Below, in pieces: positions 1 to 7,041 of a DNA stretch of 64,000 nt (the first letter of the stretch is position 1; the number at the start of each line of letters is the position of its first letter). The DNA is from Bin87 sp965203195. Lineage in GTDB: Bacteria; Chloroflexota; Dehalococcoidia; Lucifugimonadales; UBA3495. Both the position numbers and the translations under genes were made by a program. The notes beneath the pieces were generated by a model. It was not told the origin of the DNA. It did not search any database and saw nothing but the letters and a program-made list of their open reading frames with translations. The DNA lies in NCBI GenBank assembly GCA_965203195.1, contig OZ241860.1:124001-188000 (forward strand). The letters are read 5' to 3'.

Positions 1-1938
1 CGGCAGCTCATCAGCGTCTTGCAGGTCGCCCCAGTCCACTGGCGCCGCCTGCCGGCGCAGCAGATTCGTAACCGTCTGCCCGTAGGCGTAGGGCGACGAA
101 CCCAGCCGGCGCCGGTACGTGGTCATCACAAAACCCATGGCGCTGGGGTTGATGTCCCGGTAGCACAAGCGCACCAGCTCGTCGATGCCGTCATACAGCC
201 GGCGCTCGCCCGCCGCCATTCGTATTGAAATGTCCCTGGGGTTGCGCCGCGGCAGCTTGGCGTCAAAGATGCCCTGTCGCCGGTATTCCTCCAGGGCGGC
301 GCGGGTGTGCCGGGAAATCAGACGCCGGGGCGGGGCGCCGTCCCGCATCCGCGCCACTGCGCCATCGCGCCGCGCCGTGTCGCCGACCGCCTCCAGCCTC
401 ACCGACGGGTTGTCCGTCCAGATCGCCAGTTCCTCTGGCCCTAGCAGCATCGGACGCCGCCGCCCCCGCCGGTACAGCCGCGCCAGCCGCCCGAAGCGCG
501 CCGCGTCCACCGGCGCCGCGTCATCGTAAAAATCCTGCATCTCCGCCGGCGTCCACCCGTCCGGTTCCAGCGCCCGCAGCAGCCCCCACAGGTCATCCTC
601 GTGCGTCTGCATCGGCGTGGCCGTCAGCAGCAGCAGCCCCGCCGTACGCCCCGACAGGGCCTGCAACAGCTGCAAAAACTGGTTGGGCCGTGGCTGGCGA
701 CTGCTGCGGTCATAGCGGGCATGGTGCGCTTCGTCAACAATGACCAGGTCATACTGCGGGTCATCCGCCAGGAACCGTTCCCGGTGCCGGGTCAGCCACT
801 GGTAGGTTGCGATGAGGCGCGCTTCCCGCCACGGCTCCGCCGGCGCCTCGCTGCGGGTGCCGTCCGGGTGCAACAGCTGCATCGCTCGCCCCCGCGCTTC
901 CAGGATGGGAAAGGATTCGTTGAACTTGCCTCGCAGCTCCTGCTGCCACTGGCTGCGGGCCGGCTTGGGCGCGATAATCAGCGCCCGCACCACGCGCCCC
1001 TGGTTAATCCGGGTCTTCAGCAGTATCCCCGCTTGCAGCGTCTTGCCCAGCCCCACCTCATCCGCAATCAGCGCCCGGTCATCCCCATCCAGATGCGCCC
1101 GGCGAAACGATTCCTGGTGCGGCCAAAGCGCCGCCGGAATGGTCGCCGGCGTACTCTCCGGGTCATTGGCCATCGCCTCCCTGATCCGCGCCCAGTAGGC
1201 GGAACGCCGGTCAGTGTAGCAACTCCGCTTTTCGTTGATACTACGACACGCCGGATTCGTTGCGGGCGCCACCGACTTCAGATATTCCGTGTATTCGTTT
1301 GGTATCGGTATCACCTTGACATTGCCCGACCGGTCGCCCCACAGCTGCTCAAAGTGCCGTTCATCATCCTCCACCCGCGCCAAATCGCCCCAGGAAGTGT
1401 ACAGGTGAAACCGCTCGTAGTTCCGGCTCCAGCCCGCATTCGTCTCGTTAGGGCTGCCGCCAAAGGATATGCGGTTCCCCGCGGCGTCCGCCATAATCCC
1501 CGTCTTCTCGTGGTAAATCCCCGGCCCCGCCGCCCGCCGCAGCGCAATGCGGATTTCCAGCCGCTGATTCGCCACCAGCCAGGTCAGCAGCTCCAGCTGC
1601 TCCTTCCGAATGATGTCGTCCGCCGTGACGGCCGTCAGGCGGGCCGGCGGAATCGCCTTCAGCAGCGCTTCCCCCGCCTGCATCTGCCCCGCGATGATAG
1701 CCTGCACCGTAGCCGGCGGCAGCTCCGTAGGCTCGCAGATGATGCGCACGCCCCCGTCATTCCGCAGCAGCCCGGCCAGCCCCGCCGCCGCTGCCGCCAG
1801 CCCGTGAGCCGTAAATGTAAATGTCGCCCGGTCATAGCGGACGGACTCCGCCAGCGCCGGGCTGTAAAACTCCGCCACCACTTCCGGGCAGGTATCGGGA
1901 TCGTAACTGGCGCGCAGCTTCAGGTCGCGCAGCGTCAT
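1..1938 (-). CDS. PLD-nuclease / SNF2-type helicase fusion, C-terminus cut by window edge
   Basis: The visible 646 residues start at an ATG that overlaps the stop of the upstream methyltransferase gene (ATGA). Residues about 120-170 hold a phospholipase-D-type motif: H143-E-K145 followed by an Asp, then G-N-R-I-S-F-G-G-S-x-N-E-T, as in PLD-family nucleases. From residue 270 a superfamily 2 helicase begins: L-W-P-H-Q (Q-motif-like), Walker A D-E-V-G-L-G-K-T at 293-300, then V-D-E-A-H-H near 403 and L-L-T-A-T-P (motif III). The second RecA domain starts and runs off the left end, so only part of the protein is seen. SNF2 helicases with an N-terminal PLD domain are known partners of DUF499 ATPases and DUF1156 methylases in predicted defence islands. 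Expected role: ATP-driven DNA translocation and cleavage of unmodified DNA. The role is inferred from family and context. Confidence 0.9.
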   Translation of the reverse strand, partial: MTLRDLKLRASYDPDTCPEVVAEFYSPALAESVRYDRATFTFTAHGLAAAAAGLAGLLRNDGGVRIICEPTELPPATVQAIIAGQMQAGEALLKAIPPARLTAVTADDIIRKEQLELLTWLVANQRLEIRIALRRAAGPGIYHEKTGIMADAAGNRISFGGSPNETNAGWSRNYERFHLYTSWGDLARVEDDERHFEQLWGDRSGNVKVIPIPNEYTEYLKSVAPATNPACRSINEKRSCYTDRRSAYWARIREAMANDPESTPATIPAALWPHQESFRRAHLDGDDRALIADEVGLGKTLQAGILLKTRINQGRVVRALIIAPKPARSQWQQELRGKFNESFPILEARGRAMQLLHPDGTRSEAPAEPWREARLIATYQWLTRHRERFLADDPQYDLVIVDEAHHARYDRSSRQPRPNQFLQLLQALSGRTAGLLLLTATPMQTHEDDLWGLLRALEPDGWTPAEMQDFYDDAAPVDAARFGRLARLYRRGRRRPMLLGPEELAIWTDNPSVRLEAVGDTARRDGAVARMRDGAPPRRLISRHTRAALEEYRRQGIFDAKLPRRNPRDISIRMAAGERRLYDGIDELVRLCYRDINPSAMGFVMTTYRRRLGSSPYAYGQTVTNLLRRQAAPVDWGDLQDADELP

Positions 1939-4922
1939 AGCCCCAGTTCCCCCTGCCGGGGCGGCTCCGCCCCGTACAGCCGCCGGTGCAGGTTGCCCAG
2001 CGCCTCCCGGTCTCTTTCCTCCGGCTTCGTAGCCCCCGATTCCGGCTTGAGCGCCCCGTACAGCGCCTGCAAGGTGCCTTTAAAAGCGTCGCCGTTGCGG
2101 TCGATCGCCTGCATCCGCAGCCACTCGTCAGCGGTGCCCGTATCCTGATCCAGCGTTATCACCACCGCCGTATGCACCTGATCCAGCGGCGTAGCCGGCG
2201 CCCGGTCCCGCCCGATGTCCCCCGCCGCCTGCCGCTCCTTCGCCCGCTTCAGCGTCACCCGCGACCCGTTTTTCACCACCAGCGACCGCCCCTCCCGGCT
2301 GTCCAGCTCCAAACCGGCCACCCGACCCATCAGCGCCGCATCGTCATACTCCAAAGTGTCCCCGCCCACGCTGTCCGCTGACAGTATGTAAAACCGCGCC
2401 GCCGGATCCGTAACATTGCTGAACTGCTGCGACAACTGCGCCGCCCGGTGCCGGCTCACCTCCTGCCGCGCCACCTGCATGGCGTCCGTGGGCGTCACCG
2501 CAAAGGGGTTCTCCGACCGCGCCGGGTCCGGATGCGCGCTGGCCCGCTGCGACCCCCAGTGGTCCGAAATCACCTGCAATGCGGGCCCAAATGCCGCCAG
2601 ATACAAATCCGTCGGCTTCAGCCCGTAGGCGTCCAGCGCCGGCGCGTCCGCCCGCACCGCCCGCGCAATCTGCTCCTCCACATCCGGCCACGCCGCCGGC
2701 GTCCGGTTGTCCCCCCGGGGACGGCACACCAGCAGAATCGTGGTGCGCGCCGCCGCCTTGCCCTTGATATTCAGCGCTGCCTCCGCCTCCGTTTTCACCG
2801 GCCAGGTGCGCGTAATGCGAAAACCCGCCCCAATCAGCCCCGTAACCAGCGCATCCCAGGCCGCCGTGGTCCGGTGCGTGAACATCACCGTCATTATCCC
2901 GTCCGGCTTGATCACCCGCCGGCACTCCCGGAATATCTCCCCCATCTTGGCCTCATAGTCCGCCGTAGCCAGCTTGCCCGCCGACTGGCCTTTGCCGCCG
3001 GCCTGCTCCCGAAACCGCGCCGGGCTGGCAATGGCCTCATTCACCTTGTCCGTCAGATAAGGACGGCACAGCTCCGGGTAAATACACCCCACCGTGCGCT
3101 TCAGCCACACATAGAAAAAGTCGGACAGCTCGGCGTAGTTCACATTATTGTGATAGGGCGGGTCAAAAACGATGGCGTCCACACTGGCATTGGGCAAGTC
3201 CAAATCCTGCGCCGGGCCCGCGGTGACTTCAGACTTCGGGGCGGCTGTGTCATCATCCTCTGGCTGCCGGCCGGCAACGATTAGTTCGGCCCGCCCGCCT
3301 TCTGCCCCGTTGGCGTCAGGTTTCGGATGGCCGACCATTTTGGTCAATTCGGTGATACAGTCACCGATGTCGTTAATAGCCCAGTCCAGACCGAGTCCTC
3401 TGATAGTAACGGCCATCTCTGCGTATGACCACTTGAACCCGAAATCGTGGGTTGCAAAGGTTTGCGCTACCTTATTGGCGTCTGGCACCCAAGTACTCAT
3501 CAACGAATTGCGATTGACCATCTTGTCCAGCGCCAGCGCCACATAGCACCACGCCGCCTTGCGTAATTCCGACAGCTGGCCGGCGGCGTCATCGGCGCCC
3601 ACCAGATCCCGAAACGCCTGCACGCAGTAGCCGTGCGCCAGCTGCTGACGGGGATTGAACATATTGCGCCACGGCGACATCCCGTAGGTGATGGGACGAT
3701 TGTCATCGCCCGGCGGCTTGGGCTCGTCCGGCAAAATGTTATCTGCATCCCACTGGGGCAGCAATTCGGCCAGCCGGGTGGCTACGGCCTCGCCGTTGTC
3801 ATCCTCCGGACGCGGCTTGGCGAATACCCGTCGGGTTTTGGGCGTCTTGCTTTCCCGCCCGGCTTTAGTCCGGCCCCATTCCTGGTCGCGGTAGATGACG
3901 CAGTAAAGCCGGTGCCCCATCCGGCCCGCTTGCGCCTGCTCCGCCAGGTAGCCCTTGGGGCTGGCCGCCCGGCAGGACGGGTAGGGACACCGCGCAATCC
4001 CCTGCCGCACCGTCCCCTCCGACTGCTCCGCCGCCCGCTTTACCATCTCAAAATCACACACCCCCTTGCCCTCATCCGGCCACACCCGCACCCCATCCCC
4101 TTTGGAGGACAGCCGCCAGTTGGGCGACAGAGGAACTTCCCGACCGCATTCGTAACAGTCAATCGTCCGCGCCCAAAGATATGCCCAAACGTATCTTTGG
4201 GCGCGGACGATTCGCGAATTTTTATTTTCGAGGTTGCCGGCGGCATTGGCATTGCCATCGCCATCCGGCTGGGGAACCGCGGGATAAACGCCCGCCAGCA
4301 GTTCCGCAACCCGCCCGCGAAACCTGGCGCTGACCGCATCATACTCGGCGCGCAGAGCGTTGCCATACTCCTGCGGCCACCGGCAGGTAGCGTGCAGGAT
4401 AATCCCGGCCACCGGATTAAGTTCATTGGCGTAAGAGCGCAGCCCCAGCCGCCCCGCCTCAAAAGGAATGCTCCCGCCCCCGGCCGTAACATCCAGCACC
4501 ACCGGATCAGCGCTCCCCCCGGCCCGGTTCTCCTCAAACCACTCCCGTTCCGCCGGGGTAAGGTTATGGGTAAAAGCGCGGCGATGGTTTTCCCGCCCGT
4601 TGGGCCGCTGGGGATTAACATACACGGGTTGCTTCAGACTGACGCCCGTGGCTTTGGCCTTGTCGAGGGCGGCCTGATCGCCCACGATTTCAGGGTAAGT
4701 GCCCATAGCGGAAGTGAACATTCCCCGGTCGGCGTCGGCCGGCAGCAGCCCGCCGGCCACCGCGGCGCGGCTAACGACCAGCGGCCGCCGCGCCCACCAG
4801 ACATGGAGCCAGTTGATGGGCGGCAACGCCGAAGCGGCGTTCCGTTCCCGGATCGCCTCAATCGATATTTCGTTAACCGGCAGCCAATCCTCAATAAGGC
4901 GGCGGTCGTAAGCTGTGGGCAT
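1935..4922 (-). CDS. DUF1156 domain adenine-specific DNA methyltransferase
   Basis: This 995-aa protein belongs to the COG1743 type. The N-terminal DUF1156 signature I-N-W-L-H-V-W-W-A-R-R-P-L is at residues 36-48. Methyltransferase motif I reads D-V-T-A-G-G-G-S-I-P-F-E at 144-155, followed by E-L-N-P-V-A. Two zinc-finger-like pairs (C-Y-E-C-G near 255 and C-P-Y-P-S-C further on) sit before the catalytic D-P-P-Y at about 587-590, the signature of N6-adenine or N4-cytosine methylases. The start overlaps the upstream stop by one base (TAATG) and its stop overlaps the helicase start (ATGA), so translation is probably coupled. It presumably marks self DNA for the system encoded with the DUF499 ATPase and PLD-helicase. 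The gene carries a perfect 21-bp inverted repeat (4161-4212). Confidence 0.92.
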   Translation of the reverse strand: MPTAYDRRLIEDWLPVNEISIEAIRERNAASALPPINWLHVWWARRPLVVSRAAVAGGLLPADADRGMFTSAMGTYPEIVGDQAALDKAKATGVSLKQPVYVNPQRPNGRENHRRAFTHNLTPAEREWFEENRAGGSADPVVLDVTAGGGSIPFEAGRLGLRSYANELNPVAGIILHATCRWPQEYGNALRAEYDAVSARFRGRVAELLAGVYPAVPQPDGDGNANAAGNLENKNSRIVRAQRYVWAYLWARTIDCYECGREVPLSPNWRLSSKGDGVRVWPDEGKGVCDFEMVKRAAEQSEGTVRQGIARCPYPSCRAASPKGYLAEQAQAGRMGHRLYCVIYRDQEWGRTKAGRESKTPKTRRVFAKPRPEDDNGEAVATRLAELLPQWDADNILPDEPKPPGDDNRPITYGMSPWRNMFNPRQQLAHGYCVQAFRDLVGADDAAGQLSELRKAAWCYVALALDKMVNRNSLMSTWVPDANKVAQTFATHDFGFKWSYAEMAVTIRGLGLDWAINDIGDCITELTKMVGHPKPDANGAEGGRAELIVAGRQPEDDDTAAPKSEVTAGPAQDLDLPNASVDAIVFDPPYHNNVNYAELSDFFYVWLKRTVGCIYPELCRPYLTDKVNEAIASPARFREQAGGKGQSAGKLATADYEAKMGEIFRECRRVIKPDGIMTVMFTHRTTAAWDALVTGLIGAGFRITRTWPVKTEAEAALNIKGKAAARTTILLVCRPRGDNRTPAAWPDVEEQIARAVRADAPALDAYGLKPTDLYLAAFGPALQVISDHWGSQRASAHPDPARSENPFAVTPTDAMQVARQEVSRHRAAQLSQQFSNVTDPAARFYILSADSVGGDTLEYDDAALMGRVAGLELDSREGRSLVVKNGSRVTLKRAKERQAAGDIGRDRAPATPLDQVHTAVVITLDQDTGTADEWLRMQAIDRNGDAFKGTLQALYGALKPESGATKPEERDREALGNLHRRLYGAEPPRQGELGL
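4161..4212. repeat. perfect 21-bp inverted repeat with 10-nt loop inside the methyltransferase gene
   Basis: Arms at 4161-4181 and 4192-4212 are exact reverse complements separated by ten bases. They encode residues about 237-254, just before the first zinc-finger-like Cys pair. The second arm encodes L-W-A-R-T-I-D, which looks like the conserved family sequence. The transcript would form a very stable hairpin in the coding region. Confidence 0.9.
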
Positions 4923-5152
4923 TAGCGAGCCTCAGGGTTGTCCTGCTTGTCATTCTGCTTTCGGTTCGCGGGAGTAGATTCGGATTTGGGCGGCTCCCAT
5001 TTCCGGGGCCGGCCATCTCCGGTCGGCAGCTGCGGTGGGCCGGCGCGGCGCCTGAATTCCAATATCCCGGGGTCTTCGATCAGCGCGGCATCCTCGCCAG
5101 AGGGAACTCTCGGGGCCGGCTGCGCGTCCTTGGGCTCTTGCTGATTAGCCAT
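4922..5152 (-). CDS. small basic protein with W-E-P-P motif (copy 2), unknown function
   Basis: This 76-aa, charged, low-complexity protein overlaps the upstream small gene by 8 bases and touches the methyltransferase start (TAATG). It carries R-K-W-E-P-P-K-S-E-S-T-P-A-N-R-K in its C-terminal half, almost the same as K-R-W-E-P-P-T-E-G-T-T-P-A-S-R-K in the 72-aa neighbour. It has no transmembrane segment and no recognisable fold; the composition (P, E, R, K, Q) suggests a disordered protein. The tight overlaps and the repeated motif argue that it is a real gene. Family unknown to me. It could be a DNA- or partner-binding accessory of the methyltransferase/helicase machinery, but that is only context. 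Confidence 0.7.
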   Translation of the reverse strand: MANQQEPKDAQPAPRVPSGEDAALIEDPGILEFRRRAGPPQLPTGDGRPRKWEPPKSESTPANRKQNDKQDNPEAR

Positions 5153-5363
5153 TTCTCACCTGCTTCAGCTTGCGGCGGCTGCGTTTGCGGCTGGCCGGTG
5201 TCGTGCCTTCGGTGGGGGGTTCCCAGCGTTTAACTGTGCCGGCCTCAGGGATGGGCGACTTGTCGCGCCTGCCGCCGCGCCGCCGCGCCGTGTCGTCGGA
5301 CGGCTTTTCGCTCTCGGGGTGGAGAATGCCCCCAATCGTTTCCAGTACCTTGTCCAGGCTCAT
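5145..5363 (-). CDS. small basic protein with W-E-P-P motif (copy 1), unknown function
   Basis: This 72-aa protein begins with a short possible helix (M-S-L-D-K-V-L-E-T-I-G-G-I-L) and then becomes highly charged, with an R-R-R-G-G-R-R patch and a lysine/arginine-rich tail. It shares the K-R-W-E-P-P-x4-T-P-A-S-R-K motif with the next gene, suggesting a tandem duplication. The start lies two bases after the stop of the upstream membrane-protein gene, so it is in the same operon. No family recognised. The basic tail would fit nucleic-acid binding, but nothing proves it. Confidence 0.7.
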   Translation of the reverse strand: MSLDKVLETIGGILHPESEKPSDDTARRRGGRRDKSPIPEAGTVKRWEPPTEGTTPASRKRSRRKLKQVRNG

Positions 5364-5365
5364 AT

Positions 5366-6070
5366 TCAGGACTCCCTGGCAATGTGAACTATCCTGCGAT
5401 ACCAGCCGGCATTATGCTGCAAATCTGAGGCATCGGCAACCCACACGGATACGGCAATTGCCGTAACTGCGGCGGGGATTATGAAATCGCAGGTTATCTG
5501 GTCCGTCTCGTCGGGTTCAATTGAGTTGCCCGGCGTCGCAGATGCGCGTTCCAATTCCGCCCATGGGAATACGATGTCCGGGGCTTCGCCGGCCTTGGCC
5601 GCGTCGGAAAACTCCTTGCGCATTTCCTCAATTGTCTCATCGCCATACGGCGCCAGCGCAGTGACCACCCAATCCACTTGGCCGACGCGACACAGGCCGG
5701 TTCCGGTGTTTTTCGCGTTCAGAACGGCGAACACGGCGTCATAGTGTGCACTGACCGGCGTCCTATCTACCTTCAAATCCATACTGAGGCTGGGAATGTG
5801 TTCCCGGCTACGCCGGTAGTTGCGATCGGAGATATACAGCGTAACCAGCAGTGCGGCGGCCGTTCCTGCGGAGCCGGTTACCATCCCCAGTTTCCAAACA
5901 TCGATGGCGGCGATAAAAGGCGGCGGAGATGCGTTGCTCCAGCTATATGCGTTCTGGACGATGCCGACCGTCAAGGCAAAGGCAAGGCACAAGGCGAATA
6001 TGCCACATACCGCCCAGAGCGGGAACCTGCCGGTCAATGCCGCCCTCCAGGTTCCGATTGCTTTACGCAT
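5366..6070 (-). CDS. two-span membrane protein in the defence operon, unknown function
   Basis: This 234-aa protein has two clear hydrophobic segments, roughly residues 17-38 and 60-82, joined by a short loop, followed by a soluble domain of about 150 residues that begins with a basic stretch (R-N-Y-R-R-S-R) and so should be cytoplasmic by the positive-inside rule. The soluble part is predicted mostly beta and looks like the ordinary small membrane sensors found in many genomes, but I do not recognise a named family. The gene sits between the 137-aa gene and the two W-E-P-P genes with almost no gaps; a ribosome site GGAG lies upstream. Membrane proteins inside defence operons are often effectors or anchors; here that is only a hypothesis. 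Confidence 0.8.
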   Translation of the reverse strand: MRKAIGTWRAALTGRFPLWAVCGIFALCLAFALTVGIVQNAYSWSNASPPPFIAAIDVWKLGMVTGSAGTAAALLVTLYISDRNYRRSREHIPSLSMDLKVDRTPVSAHYDAVFAVLNAKNTGTGLCRVGQVDWVVTALAPYGDETIEEMRKEFSDAAKAGEAPDIVFPWAELERASATPGNSIEPDETDQITCDFIIPAAVTAIAVSVWVADASDLQHNAGWYRRIVHIARES

Positions 6071-6135
6071 ACATCAGCTCCATTTTCATGGCCCGCAGCG
6101 CCTGGCGGGGGCGGCTGTGGTGGTGGCCGGCGCCG
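6064..6135 (-). pseudogene. frameshifted copy of the C-terminus of the 145-aa gene
   Basis: Read on the minus strand in a frame different from the overlapping 137-aa gene, this stretch encodes H-H-H-S-R-P-R-Q-A-L-R-A-M-K-M-E-L-M-Y-A followed by TAA. The neighbouring 145-aa protein ends R-N-R-S-R-P-R-R-V-L-R-A-M-A-L-M-Y-G plus stop. The shared S-R-P-R-x-x-L-R-A-M...L-M-Y pattern and the position next to a stop suggest a duplicated and broken gene end. It overlaps the first bases of the membrane-protein gene. Confidence 0.5.
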
Positions 6136-6499
6136 TGGCTGCCCACGATTCCTGTTCAGGCTCTTCTTCCAGGAAAAACCCCTCTTCCGGCAGGAAAGCG
6201 GTCTGCTCCAGAGGTTCCTCCACCGCGGTAAGCCTCAGCGGATCCGAGAACTTGCCGGTGGCTACGGTGATGAACCTCTCGTCCGTTGGCGACGCCAGCA
6301 GCAGCGCCCGCAGGTCCATTGCGCCGCAACGGAAAAGATGCAGGTCTTCGGGTGAAACACCCGTGACCAGGTAGCGTCCGTAATCGCCTTCGGTTCCGAC
6401 CATAGTGCCGATGTAATGGCCGCCGGTGGCGTCTTGGGCCGCAAAAATCTGTATCCCGTCGTAGTAGTCCAGGACGGTAGTAGGCGTAACGGTTTTCAT
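6086..6499 (-). CDS. 137-aa protein, unknown function, in defence operon
   Basis: I chose the ATG at 6499 rather than one 18 codons earlier, because the conserved-looking part begins with M-K-T-V-T-P-T-T-V-L-D-Y-Y-D-G-I-Q-I-F and continues A-x-D-x-x-G-x-x-Y-I. Small proteins starting this way are common next to toxin-like genes, but I cannot name the family safely. The centre (L-F-R-C-G-A-M-D-L-R-A-L-L) looks like a compact alpha/beta fold. The last 20 residues (T-A-P-A-T-T-T-A-A-P) are low complexity and overlap the frameshifted remnant described at 6064-6135, so the natural C-terminus may have been lost. It lies 74 bases after the 145-aa gene and 15 bases before the membrane gene. Confidence 0.6.
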   Translation of the reverse strand: MKTVTPTTVLDYYDGIQIFAAQDATGGHYIGTMVGTEGDYGRYLVTGVSPEDLHLFRCGAMDLRALLLASPTDERFITVATGKFSDPLRLTAVEEPLEQTAFLPEEGFFLEEEPEQESWAATAPATTTAAPARRCGP

Positions 6500-6573
6500 A
6501 GTTGCACCAGTCCAGCTGGCGCCCATTATACCCCGGCGCGCCCCCGCCGTCAAAGCCTACGCCGCCTCTGCCG

Positions 6574-7011
6574 TCAGCCGTACATCAGCGCCATCGCCCG
6601 CAGCACCCGGCGGGGCCGGCTGCGGTTCCGGTGGCAGGCGTACCACCAGGCGCTTTCACAGGCCCCCATATTGGCGACTTCGCCGGCCAGCCGTTGCGCG
6701 CGGCCCGTATCCCGTTCCGCCTTGACCACTGCCATCGCCAGCAGCATCTGCGCCGCGCAAAGTTCGCTGACCGCGTGGTACTCCCCCGGCGGCAGGTCGT
6801 CGGCCACCGTGCGCAGCCGCTTGCCGTAGTAGTTCCACAGAATAGCGGCAATGTGCGGATAGGCCACATCCCGGTCCCGCCCGGCGAGGGACATAATCCG
6901 CCGCCCACCGCCCCGCCGCCCCTTGCGGGCGTAGGTTACGGCGATACGCGCCGCCCCGGTAGCGGTGCGATCCAAATAGACGGCGTGGGTGAGGGCGTCG
7001 GTGGCAGTCAT
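6574..7011 (-). CDS. 145-aa accessory protein of the DUF499 operon
   Basis: This protein directly follows the DUF499 ATPase gene (30-base gap). It is helical and basic; the C-terminal half reads A-A-Q-M-L-L-A-M-A-V-V-K-A-E-R, then M-G-A-C-E-S-A-W-W-Y-A, and ends R-V-L-R-A-M-A-L-M-Y-G. The pattern (large helix, E-x-A-x-W-Y-A, R-x-L-R-A-L near the end) resembles from memory a small family that often accompanies DUF499/DUF1156 systems (listed as DUF7680 in recent databases), but I cannot verify that. If so, this is a core component. The exact role is unknown. A second copy of its last 20 codons lies downstream, out of frame. Confidence 0.65.
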   Translation of the reverse strand: MTATDALTHAVYLDRTATGAARIAVTYARKGRRGGGRRIMSLAGRDRDVAYPHIAAILWNYYGKRLRTVADDLPPGEYHAVSELCAAQMLLAMAVVKAERDTGRAQRLAGEVANMGACESAWWYACHRNRSRPRRVLRAMALMYG

Positions 7012-7041
7012 TGGGGCAGCGCCTCCGGCAACGGCTCCGGC

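Noticed and set aside
601..2148. Long plus-strand open frame of 515 codons opposite the helicase and methylase genes
   Set aside because: Composition is Arg/Pro-rich, no domain is visible, and the minus strand has clear helicase and methylase motifs.
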